From Flammeovirgaceae bacterium (GTDB lineage Bacteria; Bacteroidota; Bacteroidia; Cytophagales; Cyclobacteriaceae), in the NCBI GenBank assembly GCA_023251155.1, contig JAHEZH010000036.1, forward strand, positions 1 through 44,381: a DNA stretch of 44,381 bases, in the 5' to 3' direction. Numbering within the stretch: the stretch's first letter is position 1; each line of letters starts with the position of its first letter. The notes beneath the pieces are model-generated. The model was not told the DNA's origin and made no database searches. It saw only the letters and a program-made list of their open reading frames with translations. A program made the position numbers and the translations under genes. This document shows positions 7,623-14,983 of the stretch, piece by piece.

Positions 7623-9785
7623 ATGGAGACATTAACGAAAACAAACAGAAGGGATTTTCTCAAGCTGGCCGCTGTAGCGGGAGGCGGACTCTTTCTCGGG
7701 TTTCATTGGAATAGTGCCGAAGCATCGGCCATGGAAGTGATTGGTGCTGATGCGATGGCAGAAGGGACGATCAACTTCAACAGCTATTTGTCCATATCTC
7801 CTGAAAATGTCATCACTATTTTTTCACCGAATCCGGAGCTAGGGCAGAACATCAAAACTTCTTTCCCCATGATCGTGGCCGAAGAACTGGATGCCGACTG
7901 GACGAAAGTAAAAGTAGTGCAGGCTGCATTAGACTCAAAAAAGTACGAACGCCAGTTAACCGGTGGAAGTGGCGCCATACCCCATTCGTGGGAACGCCTG
8001 CGTAAGGCGGGAGCTACCGCAAGGCAAATGCTGATTGAAGCCGCTGCCCAAAAATGGAACATCGCTTCGGCATCACTCACTACCGATAATGGATTCGTTA
8101 TCCATCAAGAAAGCGGGCGTAGGTGGCACTATGGCGAACTGGCGACTGAAGCGTCTGCACTACCTGTTCCCTCCGATGTAAAACTCAAGGATAAAAAGGA
8201 TTTCAAAATCATCGGAACAGCCATTCATAATGTGGATAATCAGGAGATGATCACCGGCAAGCCGTTGTATGGTCTTGATTTCTATCGAGAGGGAATGCTT
8301 CACGCCATGATTCAGCGGCCGCTGGCTTTTGGTATGAAGATTAAATCCGTGGACAGTGCTGCTGCGAAAGCCATGCCGGGCATAAGTGATGTGGTTGTCT
8401 TTAAAAACAATGTTGCCGTAGTCGGTAAGTCCACATGGCAAGTGAACAAAGCGCGTAAGTTGCTTAAGATTGAATACGAAGCAGAGGGAGCGATCGAGAG
8501 TACTGCTGATCATGACCGGTTGTTTAAGGAACTGCTGGAAAGCAAAGCGACTACCGTAAGAAGAAAGGATGGAGATGTGGACACGGCATTTAAGAATGCG
8601 GCCAAAGTGATCTCGCGGGAATATCAATGTCCGTTCCTTCCGCATAACCCGATGGAGCCGATGAACTTCTTCGCGCATGTACGTGAAGATGGTGTGGAGT
8701 TGGTCGGTCCCACCCAAACACCTGAAATGGCGCGGGGTGAAGTAGCTAAGTTGCTGAATATGGCACCGGATAAAATTACACTGGAGCTGACGCGATTGGG
8801 TGGTGGATTTGGCCGAAGGCTGAAAGCCGATTATGTTTTGGAAGCCGCCGAATTATCCAGCCTCATTAAAGCTCCGGTTAAAGTAATCTGGACACGCGAG
8901 GATGAAATGACCGGCGGAAGCTACCGTCCGGCAGTGCGTTATCGTTTTGAAGCCGCGCTGGATAAGGAAGGGAATATGATCGGGTATAAACTGCGTGGAG
9001 TGGGGATCAACTCGGGCAACTGTACACGGGAAGATAATTTTCCTTCCGGTGCTGTGGATCACTTGCTCATCGATTCCATCGAACATAAATCACCGATTAC
9101 TACCGGAGCATGGCGGGCACCGATCACTAATTTTCTCGCTTTCGCGGAGCAGGCTTTTATTGATGAAGTAGCTGCTGCAGCGGGGAAAGACCCGATCCAG
9201 TTTCGTCTTTCATTACTGGACAAGGCAAAGCAATCCCCTGTTGGTGCCGTTAAATACGGCATTGACCGGATGAAGACCGTAATTCAGTTAGCCGCTGAAA
9301 AATCAAACTGGGGCACTAAGAAAGATGTATCGCAGGGGTTCAGTGTTTACTTCTCGCATCGTTCGTACGTAGCACAGGTGGCCGAAGTCGTAATGGTCAA
9401 TGGAAAGCCTGTGATTCAGAAAATCATTGCAGCTGCTGACTGCGGAGTGGTCGTAAACCTTAGCGGTGCATACCAGCAGGTGAGGGGCGGTATTGTAGAT
9501 GGACTAGGTCATGCCCTATACAGTAACATTACGTTTAAAGAAGGTGTACCTGAGCAGAAGAACTTCAATTCTTACCGGTTGATTCGTATGAAAGAAATTC
9601 CGGAAGTGGATGTTCATTTTGTAAACAATGGAATAGACCCTACCGGCCTTGGAGAACCGGCACTTCCTCCAACCGGTGGAGCAGTAGCCAATGCGTTGTT
9701 CAAGGCAACAGGTAAGCGGCTATACCATCAGCCATTCTCCAAACAGGAAGAAATGAAAGGGGTCAATCTTGGTGACCGGTTATAA
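7623..9785 (+). CDS. iorB: Molybdopterin-binding hydroxylase large subunit, Tat-exported (isoquinoline 1-oxidoreductase beta type)
   Basis: A 720-residue catalytic subunit. The N terminus TNRRDFLKLAAVAGGG is a twin-arginine signal (Arg9-Arg10), so the folded, cofactor-loaded complex is exported to the periplasm, presumably carrying the signal-less small subunit with it. The GGGFGRRL motif in the centre contacts the molybdopterin, and GLGEPALPPTGG near the C terminus contains the glutamate that is catalytic in this family. The order of the two aldehyde-oxidase-type domains is that of IorB. No cytochrome partner or XdhC-type maturation factor is adjacent. Downstream is a strong hairpin shared with the convergent glucokinase gene. 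Confidence 0.88.
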   Translation: METLTKTNRRDFLKLAAVAGGGLFLGFHWNSAEASAMEVIGADAMAEGTINFNSYLSISPENVITIFSPNPELGQNIKTSFPMIVAEELDADWTKVKVVQAALDSKKYERQLTGGSGAIPHSWERLRKAGATARQMLIEAAAQKWNIASASLTTDNGFVIHQESGRRWHYGELATEASALPVPSDVKLKDKKDFKIIGTAIHNVDNQEMITGKPLYGLDFYREGMLHAMIQRPLAFGMKIKSVDSAAAKAMPGISDVVVFKNNVAVVGKSTWQVNKARKLLKIEYEAEGAIESTADHDRLFKELLESKATTVRRKDGDVDTAFKNAAKVISREYQCPFLPHNPMEPMNFFAHVREDGVELVGPTQTPEMARGEVAKLLNMAPDKITLELTRLGGGFGRRLKADYVLEAAELSSLIKAPVKVIWTREDEMTGGSYRPAVRYRFEAALDKEGNMIGYKLRGVGINSGNCTREDNFPSGAVDHLLIDSIEHKSPITTGAWRAPITNFLAFAEQAFIDEVAAAAGKDPIQFRLSLLDKAKQSPVGAVKYGIDRMKTVIQLAAEKSNWGTKKDVSQGFSVYFSHRSYVAQVAEVVMVNGKPVIQKIIAAADCGVVVNLSGAYQQVRGGIVDGLGHALYSNITFKEGVPEQKNFNSYRLIRMKEIPEVDVHFVNNGIDPTGLGEPALPPTGGAVANALFKATGKRLYHQPFSKQEEMKGVNLGDRL

Positions 9786-9816
9786 CATTTGCAAACCGAT
9801 CATTATCCCTATCTGT

Positions 9817-9857
9817 TAAATGAATAAAGCGGTCCATTCGGCCGCTTTATTCATTTA
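9817..9857. terminator. Bidirectional intrinsic terminator between iorB and the glucokinase gene
   Basis: A perfect 16-bp stem (arms 9817-9832 and 9842-9857, core AATAAAGCGG / CCGCTTTATT) with a 9-nt loop lies between two convergent genes. The AT-rich outer arms supply a U-rich tail on both strands, so it should stop transcription from both sides. Confidence 0.85.
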
Positions 9858-9877
9858 GTAACTATAAAGTTCGCGAT

Positions 9878-10867
9878 TTAGCGATTCACGACTTCTTCTT
9901 TTAACTTATCCAGGTGATCCCATACGAGGCTGCTTGCACCAAGGATAGGAGCGACCTGGTTTTGCAGTGCAGACGGAAGTACTTTTACTTTTCCTCTGAA
10001 CATGGGCATCAGGTTTTCTTCCATGTGCTTGATGGTTGGCTTGAAGATCAGATCTCCTGCCTGAGACAATCCACCAAATAAAAAGATCGCTTCCGGATCG
10101 GTATGTGCTACTGTTTCAGCGAGCTTCATACCCAGTATGCGACCTGTATATTCGTAAGCCGCTTTTGCTACCAGGTCTCCGCGTAATGCAGCATCGGTAA
10201 TCATTTTAGTATTCAGATTATCGAAGCTGATTCCACGCAGCTCGCTGGGCTCCAGGTGATCGGCCAATAATTTATAGACCGTACGCTTGATACCCGTTGC
10301 GGAAACGTACGTTTCAAGGCATCCGCGCTTGCCGCAATTGCAATAACGACCGGCAGGATTTACCGAGGTATGGCCTACTTCGCCGGCGATACCATGCTTT
10401 CCGTTAAGCAATATACCGCTGCAGACAAATCCACTGCCAAGGCCTGTACCCAAAGTGATCACCACAAAGTCTTTCATGCCTTTAGCGTTACCGTAGACCA
10501 TTTCACCTACTGCTGCTGCATTCGCATCGTTGGTCAGTACGCACGGGATGTTAAACTCATCGGTAAACATTTTAGCCAATGGCAATACACCTTTCCATTT
10601 CAGGTTAGTAGCAAACTCAATGGTTCCTTTGTAATAGTTTCCATTGGCAGCACCTACACCTACTCCCACTAGCTTCAGGTCTTTCGGAAGAAAGGCTAAT
10701 GCTTCTTTCAAGGCATCGGCCATCGCATCGAAGTAGTCATGAAACTCTTCAAACTCCGTTGTACTGATATTACCTTGATGTAAAACATTACCTTCGCGAT
10801 CAACAATACCGTACTTGGTACTTGTTCCCCCGATGTCAATCCCAATTGTAACTTCTTTCATCAGCAA
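9878..10867 (-). CDS. glk: ROK-family glucokinase
   Basis: A 329-residue sugar kinase of the ROK family. The N-terminal phosphate-binding motif GIDIGGTSTKYGIVD is followed by TNDANAAAVGE with the catalytic aspartate. The structural zinc site GHTSVNPAGRYCNCGKRGC, including HxxxxxxxxxCxCGxxGC-type ligands, is complete, and the LETYVSATGI segment after it matches ROK glucokinases. It makes glucose 6-phosphate in the cytoplasm; glucose specificity is inferred from family and from position next to pfkA and pgi. It starts 17 bp after pfkA and is probably cotranscribed with it. A bidirectional hairpin follows its stop. Confidence 0.87.
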   Translation of the reverse strand: MLMKEVTIGIDIGGTSTKYGIVDREGNVLHQGNISTTEFEEFHDYFDAMADALKEALAFLPKDLKLVGVGVGAANGNYYKGTIEFATNLKWKGVLPLAKMFTDEFNIPCVLTNDANAAAVGEMVYGNAKGMKDFVVITLGTGLGSGFVCSGILLNGKHGIAGEVGHTSVNPAGRYCNCGKRGCLETYVSATGIKRTVYKLLADHLEPSELRGISFDNLNTKMITDAALRGDLVAKAAYEYTGRILGMKLAETVAHTDPEAIFLFGGLSQAGDLIFKPTIKHMEENLMPMFRGKVKVLPSALQNQVAPILGASSLVWDHLDKLKEEVVNR

Positions 10868-10884
10868 TAATTTATGTGGTTAGA

Positions 10885-11868
10885 TTAGATTGAAAGTATC
10901 TTTGCTATTCGTAAGGATTCGGCATCAATGGCGTGATGATGATGGATGATGGAATCAAAACTGTTATAAACCATTTCGTTATTTCGAATACCCACCATGA
11001 CTCCGTTCTCGCCTTTCAGCAGGCCTTCTACAGCGGCAATACCCATACGGCTGGCAAGTACGCGATCGAAGTAAGTTGGAGATCCACCACGCTGTAAATG
11101 ACCTAATATGGTCACCTTAATATCAAAGTAGTTGGAACGCTCCGCTACCTTTTTGGCCAGCTCATTGGCACCTCCGATTTTAGAACCTTCGGCCACTACA
11201 ACCAGGCTGGATTTGCGATTGGTATTTCCGGCTTGTTCCAGCAGATTAAACAACTGATCAAAGGAAGTTGTCTCTTCAGGAATGATGACGGCAATAGCAC
11301 CTCCGGCAATGGCACTGTTGATCGCAATGTAGCCGGAATGACGTCCCATAACCTCAATAAAGAACAACCGGTTGTGCGAAAGTGCGGTGTCCCGGATTTT
11401 ATCAATGGCTTCTACGGCCGTATTGGTTGCGGTATCGTAGCCAATGGTATAATCGGTACCGGCAATATCATTATCAATAGTACCGGGTATGCAGATAGAA
11501 GGTACTTTGTACTCTTCGAAAAATTTATGCAACCCGGTAAACGTACCATCTCCGCCGATAGCGATGAGTGAATCGATGCCATTCTTTTTCAGATTCTGGT
11601 AGGCTTTCGCTCTTCCTTCCGGTGTACGGAACTCCTGGCTCCGGGCCGACTTTAATATAGTGCCACCCCGTTGGATGATGTTGCCTACCGAGCGAGCTCC
11701 CAACTTCACAATTTCACCTGAGATCATGCCTTCATAACCTTGCATGATGCCATATATCTCTTTGTTGTAATAGATAGAAGCACGTACAACGGCACGGATC
11801 GCAGCGTTCATTCCTGGTGCATCTCCACCTGATGTGAACACCCCAATTTTCGAAATATTATTCTCCAT
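10885..11868 (-). CDS. pfkA: ATP-dependent 6-phosphofructokinase
   Basis: A 327-residue bacterial-type phosphofructokinase converting fructose 6-phosphate to fructose 1,6-bisphosphate. Motifs visible in order are GVFTSGGDAPGMNAAIRAV (ATP loop), GGDGTFTG, PGTIDNDIAGTDYTIGYDTA with the catalytic aspartate, EVMGRHSGYIA and GHLQRGGSPTYFDR. The Gly following GGDG and the overall length fit the ATP-using group rather than the pyrophosphate-using one. A close match to the phylum's promoter consensus lies just upstream (11886-11915). The glucokinase gene follows 17 bp downstream. Confidence 0.94.
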   Translation of the reverse strand: MENNISKIGVFTSGGDAPGMNAAIRAVVRASIYYNKEIYGIMQGYEGMISGEIVKLGARSVGNIIQRGGTILKSARSQEFRTPEGRAKAYQNLKKNGIDSLIAIGGDGTFTGLHKFFEEYKVPSICIPGTIDNDIAGTDYTIGYDTATNTAVEAIDKIRDTALSHNRLFFIEVMGRHSGYIAINSAIAGGAIAVIIPEETTSFDQLFNLLEQAGNTNRKSSLVVVAEGSKIGGANELAKKVAERSNYFDIKVTILGHLQRGGSPTYFDRVLASRMGIAAVEGLLKGENGVMVGIRNNEMVYNSFDSIIHHHHAIDAESLRIAKILSI

Positions 11869-11885
11869 TCTTTAATTCGCGGCTT

Positions 11886-11915
11886 CAAAAGTAAGCCATC
11901 AGTTCAATTTTGCAA
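11886..11915 (-). promoter_or_regulatory. Bacteroidota-type promoter of pfkA-glk
   Basis: On the minus strand TTG (11915-11913), a 19-nt spacer and TACTTTTG (11893-11886) match the -33/-7 consensus TTG-N19-TAnnTTTG at every fixed position. The predicted transcription start lies about 10 nt before the pfkA ATG, giving a very short leader. Confidence 0.8.
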
Positions 11916-11937
11916 TATTCAGTATGTTTTACGGGTT

Positions 11938-13590
11938 TTAGGCTTTCTTCAAACGTTTGAAATAGTTGATGAGTCCGTTGGTTGAAGAATCGTGTGAAGC
12001 GATCACAGCATCCGATTGCAGTTCAGGAAGAATTTTCTTTGCAAGTACTTTACCCAGCTCCACGCCCCACTGATCAAAACTGAAGATGTTCCAGATCACC
12101 CCCTGAGTGAAAATCTTGTGCTCATACATAGCGATCAAACTTCCCAACGTACGGGGAGTAAGTTGTTTGAAAAGCAGGGAATTGGTCGGCTTGTTTCCAC
12201 TAAACACCCGGAATGGGATATGGAATTCCAATTCGTCCTCGTTCATACCCGCCTTGGTGAGTTCGGCCCTTACTTCTTCTTCGGTTTTACCGAGCATAAG
12301 TGCTTCCGTCTGTGCAAAGAAGTTGGACAATAACTTATCATGGTGATCACTCAGCGGATTATGACTGATGGCCGGAGCGATGAAATCACACGGAATCATT
12401 TTGGTGCCCTGATGGATCAGCTGATAAAAAGCGTGTTGTCCATTAGTGCCTGGCTCGCCCCATATCACAGGGCCGGTCTGGTACAGGATCGGCTCACCGT
12501 TGCGATCTACCGATTTACCATTGCTCTCCATGTTGCCTTGCTGGAAATAGGCGGCAAAACGATGAAGGTATTGATCATAAGGAAGTATGGCTTCAGATGC
12601 TCCGTCAAAGAAGTTGCCGTACCAGATGCCGATAAGTGCAAGTAATACGGGGATGTTTTTTTCGAAAGGTGTATTTTTGAAATGATTGTCCATCGCATGA
12701 GCTCCTTCCAGGAGTTCAACGAAATGATCGTAGCCGATTGTGCAAATAATTGACAAGCCAATCGATGACCATAATGAATAACGGCCACCTACCCAATCCC
12801 AGAACACAAACATGTTATTCGCATCGATGCCGAATTCAGTTACTGACTTGGTGTTGGTAGATACAGCGACAAAATGTTTGGATACATCACCTTTGTTACC
12901 TGACTTTTCAAGGAACCAGTCTTTCGCGCTTTGCGCATTGGTCATTGTTTCCTGTGTGGTAAACGTTTTGGAAGCGATAATGAACAAAGTCGTTTCCGGA
13001 TTCAGGTTCTTCAGCGTTTCCGCGATGTGAGTACCGTCTACGTTAGATACAAAGTGAGGCCTGATGCCTTTTGAATACGGACGCAACGCTTCGGTGACCA
13101 TGTACGGTCCGAGGTCAGAGCCACCAATGCCGATATTCACAATATCCGTAATGGCCTTGCCGGAATAACCTTTCCATTCACCCGATATAAGCTGCGATGA
13201 AAATTTTTTCATCTGTTCAAGCACGTTGTTTACTTCAGGCATTACATCAGCACCATCTACTTTGATGGGCGTATTGCTGCGATTGCGTAAAGCAATGTGA
13301 AGCACCGATCGGTTTTCGGTTTGATTGATTGCCTCCCCACGAAACATGGCGTCAATGGCGGGGTTCAGTTCGCACTCGTTTGCCAGTTCAATCAGGGTAG
13401 CCAGTGTTTCTTCCGTGATTAGATTTTTAGAATAATCGACCAGTATGTCTTCAAAGTACGTATGGAACTTAGTAAAGCGCTCCTGATCTTCGTCAAACAA
13501 TTCGCGAAGAGGAGTAGCCTGCATCACTAAATAGTGCGCAGTAAGTTTTCTCCATGTTTCTGTTTCAACCGGATTAATAGATGGCAGCAT
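11938..13590 (-). CDS. pgi: Glucose-6-phosphate isomerase
   Basis: A 550-residue phosphoglucose isomerase interconverting glucose 6-phosphate and fructose 6-phosphate. Diagnostic segments are [54 protein letters not shown], the [19 protein letters not shown] signature with the active-site His, and the C-terminal [10 protein letters not shown] with the catalytic Lys. The length matches the long E. coli-like form. It lies 69 bp upstream of pfkA on the same strand but pfkA has its own promoter, so the two may be separate units. Its own promoter is at 13610-13639. Confidence 0.95.
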   Translation of the reverse strand: MLPSINPVETETWRKLTAHYLVMQATPLRELFDEDQERFTKFHTYFEDILVDYSKNLITEETLATLIELANECELNPAIDAMFRGEAINQTENRSVLHIALRNRSNTPIKVDGADVMPEVNNVLEQMKKFSSQLISGEWKGYSGKAITDIVNIGIGGSDLGPYMVTEALRPYSKGIRPHFVSNVDGTHIAETLKNLNPETTLFIIASKTFTTQETMTNAQSAKDWFLEKSGNKGDVSKHFVAVSTNTKSVTEFGIDANNMFVFWDWVGGRYSLWSSIGLSIICTIGYDHFVELLEGAHAMDNHFKNTPFEKNIPVLLALIGIWYGNFFDGASEAILPYDQYLHRFAAYFQQGNMESNGKSVDRNGEPILYQTGPVIWGEPGTNGQHAFYQLIHQGTKMIPCDFIAPAISHNPLSDHHDKLLSNFFAQTEALMLGKTEEEVRAELTKAGMNEDELEFHIPFRVFSGNKPTNSLLFKQLTPRTLGSLIAMYEHKIFTQGVIWNIFSFDQWGVELGKVLAKKILPELQSDAVIASHDSSTNGLINYFKRLKKA

Positions 13591-13609
13591 AAAAATGAAA
13601 TTAAGAGAG

Positions 13610-13639
13610 CAAAATTAGCAGGAGTGGGCAATTACGGAA
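13610..13639 (-). promoter_or_regulatory. Probable pgi promoter
   Basis: On the minus strand TAATTTTG (13617-13610) fits TAnnTTTG exactly. TTC (13639-13637) sits 19 nt upstream at the -33 position, one base off TTG. The pgi start codon is 20 nt downstream of the -7 box. Confidence 0.6.
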
Positions 13640-13645
13640 GGAAAA

Positions 13646-14044
13646 TTATCCCCCGACCACTTTTCTGAGATTTTCGATCAACCCGTCCCACAGATCCTGA
13701 ACTTCTTCTTTGTCTTCGATGTCTGAATAATCAAAGACTTTAAGAAAAGTAGTTTGGGTTAATTCGTTTACTTCCAGGCGGAGTTCAAAGTAGGAGGGAT
13801 CTTCTTTATCTTGCTCTGTTTCAGGCAGAAACTCGAATTTGCTGTAGTGATTAACCCGATGCGCCACCTGGGTAGCCTTGTGCTGCTCGCTGTCCCACTC
13901 AAAAGTGAATACTTTTTCAGGGCTGATACGCACATTATCAGCAAACCAATCGCCTAAACCACTGGCGGACTGTATATAAGGGTAAAGCATTTTCACTGAA
14001 GCGTGAATCTCGTAGTCGGCAGTGAAAAGAGTTTTTTCGGGCAT
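13646..14044 (-). CDS. START-like (SRPBCC) domain protein
   Basis: A protein of 132 residues from the chosen start (MPEKTLFT). It contains a single START/AHSA1-like helix-grip domain (LYPYIQSASGLGDWFADNV near the N terminus), matching a small Bacteroidota family of START-like proteins of about this size. Function and ligand are unknown. An upstream in-frame ATG at 14095 would add 17 residues. I prefer 14044 because the family normally begins just before this segment. In addition, a near-consensus -7 box (TTAATTTG, 14100-14093 on the minus strand) would start transcription downstream of 14095. It is divergent from the tRNA array. Confidence 0.75.
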   Translation of the reverse strand: MPEKTLFTADYEIHASVKMLYPYIQSASGLGDWFADNVRISPEKVFTFEWDSEQHKATQVAHRVNHYSKFEFLPETEQDKEDPSYFELRLEVNELTQTTFLKVFDYSDIEDKEEVQDLWDGLIENLRKVVGG

Positions 14045-14111
14045 TGTCTGAATGGATTCGAATTTTAAGTTAGACGAATTTTTAAAGATCATCAAATTAA
14101 ACTTTACATAG

Positions 14112-14140
14112 TTGTAAAACGCAAAAAGTTTGTAAGTTTG
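14112..14140 (+). promoter_or_regulatory. Promoter of the tRNA-Met array
   Basis: TTG at 14112-14114, an 18-nt spacer and TAAGTTTG at 14133-14140 match the Bacteroidota -33/-7 promoter at every fixed base. It lies 40 bp before the first, degenerate tRNA copy and 168 bp before the intact tRNA. Expression of the intact copy would therefore need transcription through the dead copy unless there is a weaker promoter nearer to it. Confidence 0.75.
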
Positions 14141-14179
14141 CGCTCCGATTTTGAAAGGCAGCTGATGCCGAGTATAAAT

Positions 14180-14245
14180 GGCGCGGCAGCTCAGGTGGTT
14201 AGCGCGTTGGATTCATATCCGCCAGTAGGCGGACGGGGGTTCAAC
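14180..14245 (+). pseudogene. tRNA-Met relic carrying a palindrome (array unit R0)
   Basis: The first 38 or so bases match the intact tRNA-Met at 14308 with two substitutions (C at position 8 and a D-stem change). After TTGGATTCATA, the 11 nt that form the 3' anticodon stem and variable loop in the intact tRNA are replaced by a 16-nt hairpin, TCCGCC-AGTA-GGCGGA (14218-14233), plus C. The T-arm start GGGGGTTCAAC follows, then homology stops at 14245, so the T stem and acceptor 3' strand are missing. It cannot fold as a tRNA. Confidence 0.75.
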
Positions 14246-14307
14246 GGTACTGATTAAATGTGTAGCTTGACTTGCAAAGTATTGTTCTTAGAAGTAGAAG
14301 TTTAAAT

Positions 14308-14381
14308 GGCGCGGTAGCTCAGGTGGTTAGAGCGTTGGATTCATAACCCAAAGGTCGGGGGTTCAACTCCCCCCCGCGCTA
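14308..14381 (+). tRNA. tRNA-Met (anticodon CAU)
   Basis: A 74-nt cloverleaf is complete. The acceptor is GGCGCGG pairing with CCGCGCT (G1-U72 wobble), the D stem is GCTC/GAGC and the anticodon loop is TTCATAA. The anticodon stem is TTGGA/CCCAA with the loop-closing pair mismatched (A-C). The T arm is GGGGG-TTCAACT-CCCCC with discriminator A. The CCA end is not encoded. It may be elongator or initiator; a CAU tRNA modified to read isoleucine cannot be excluded by sequence alone. It is the only intact tRNA in the window and is followed immediately by its terminator. Confidence 0.88.
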
Positions 14382-14390
14382 CGAAGAACG

Positions 14391-14423
14391 AAGCAGATTC
14401 ATTAACTTGGATCTGCTTTTTTT
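14391..14423 (+). terminator. Intrinsic terminator of tRNA-Met, abutting the GIY-YIG start codon
   Basis: AAGCAGAT (14391-14398) and ATCTGCTT (14411-14418) form a perfect 8-bp stem with a 12-nt loop, and the T run extends to 14423. The ATG of the downstream GIY-YIG frame begins at 14424, directly after the last T. The same hairpin recurs, identical, at 14743-14775 and in degraded form near 14921-14950. Confidence 0.85.
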
Positions 14424-14669
14424 ATGTTTGTCGTTTACGCATTATACAGTCCATCATCCGATAGACTATATATCGGATATACCTCTGACATTCATCAGCG
14501 ATTGCTTTCTCACAATTAATTAGCGAAGAAAGGCTTTACCGTTAACTACCGACCGTGGGAATTGTTTTATACAGAAGCATTTGAAACTAAAGCCGCTGCA
14601 ATGAAGCGGGAGAAGGAATTAAAATCCTACCAGGGAAGAGTTTTTCTTCGATCTCTGTTAACAAACTAA
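14424..14669 (+). pseudogene. GIY-YIG nuclease family gene with one in-frame stop (array unit R1)
   Basis: A single frame of 81 codons from ATG 14424 to TAA 14667-14669 reads as a complete small GIY-YIG domain of the URI type, interrupted only by TAA at codon 32 (14517-14519). Recognisable parts are MFVVYALYS (GIY strand), LYIGYT (YIG strand, Tyr16 to Gly18), HQRLLSHN with the conserved Arg26, GFTVNYRPWELFYTE, and AMKREKELK with the catalytic Glu63. These proteins are metal-dependent endonucleases, usually 80-95 residues. The neighbouring degraded copy has CAA at the stop position, so the stop is most simply a C-to-T change. Unless the stop is read through, no active nuclease is made. Confidence 0.8.
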
Positions 14670-14672
14670 AAA

Positions 14673-14733
14673 CAGGTAGTTGGATTTATATCCGTCAGCT
14701 GGCGGACGGGGGTTCAACTCCCCCTCCGCGCTA
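14673..14733 (+). pseudogene. tRNA-Met 3' relic carrying a palindrome (array unit R2)
   Basis: Only the right part of the tRNA is present. A truncated D-loop remnant is joined to TTGGATTTATA, followed by the hairpin TCCGTC-AGCT-GGCGGA (14691-14706), then the T arm and acceptor 3' strand ending in CGCTA at 14733. Base T in the left arm faces G in the right arm, so the hairpin still pairs although its sequence differs from that in R0. The anticodon triplet reads TAT instead of CAT. It is not a functional tRNA. Confidence 0.75.
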
Positions 14734-14742
14734 CAAAGAACG

Positions 14743-14775
14743 AAGCAGATTCATTAACTTGGATCTGCTTTTTTT
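14743..14775 (+). repeat. Second copy of the tRNA terminator hairpin
   Basis: AAGCAGAT (14743-14750) and ATCTGCTT (14763-14770), with the identical 12-nt loop and a T run to 14775, duplicate the hairpin at 14391-14423 base for base. It again directly precedes an ATG (14776). Confidence 0.8.
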
Positions 14776-14912
14776 ATGTTTATCGTTTACGCATTATACA
14801 GTTCATCATCCGATAGACGATGTATCAGATTTACCTCTGACATTCATCAGCGATTGCTTTCTCACAATCAATTAGCTTACAGTTAACTGCCGACCGTGAG
14901 AGTTGTTTACAC
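14776..14912 (+). pseudogene. GIY-YIG gene fragment (array unit R2)
   Basis: From ATG 14776 the frame reads MFIVYALYSSSSDRRCIRFT and then SDIHQRLLSHNQLAYS before a stop at 14884-14886. It is a near-copy of the 5' half of the R1 nuclease, with roughly 8 base differences in 140 by eye. It has lost the YIG motif (CIR in place of YIG) and has a deletion of about 10 bases after codon 34, which shifts the frame. Homology to R1 continues to about 14912 (CCGACCGTGAGAGTTGTTTACAC) and then ends. The catalytic-Glu half is absent. Confidence 0.75.
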
Positions 14913-14913
14913 G

Positions 14914-14975
14914 TGCTACGAAGCAAGTTCATTAATCTGAATCTGCTTTTCGATGTTCATCGTTTACGCTTATGC
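14914..14975 (+). repeat. Most degraded unit of the tRNA/GIY-YIG array (R3)
   Basis: GCTACGAAG, a damaged terminator hairpin (CAAGTTCATTAATC then ATCTGCTTTT) and ATGTTCATCGTTTACGC reproduce, in order, the tRNA 3' end, terminator and first six codons of the GIY-YIG frame. Similarity stops by about 14975, nine bases before the stop codon of the convergent DUF421 gene. Confidence 0.65.
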
Positions 14976-14983
14976 CGGTCACT

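Noticed and set aside
8160-8717. Antisense frame of 185 codons opposite iorB
   Set aside because: It overlaps the molybdopterin subunit fully and shows no family feature.
14045-14095. Extended start of the START-like protein at 14095
   Set aside because: The added residues are not family-like, and a probable -7 box would start transcription inside the extension.
14180-14975. CRISPR array or insertion sequence at the repeated tRNA region
   Set aside because: Repeats are long, unequal and decaying with no regular spacers, and no transposase or cas gene is present.
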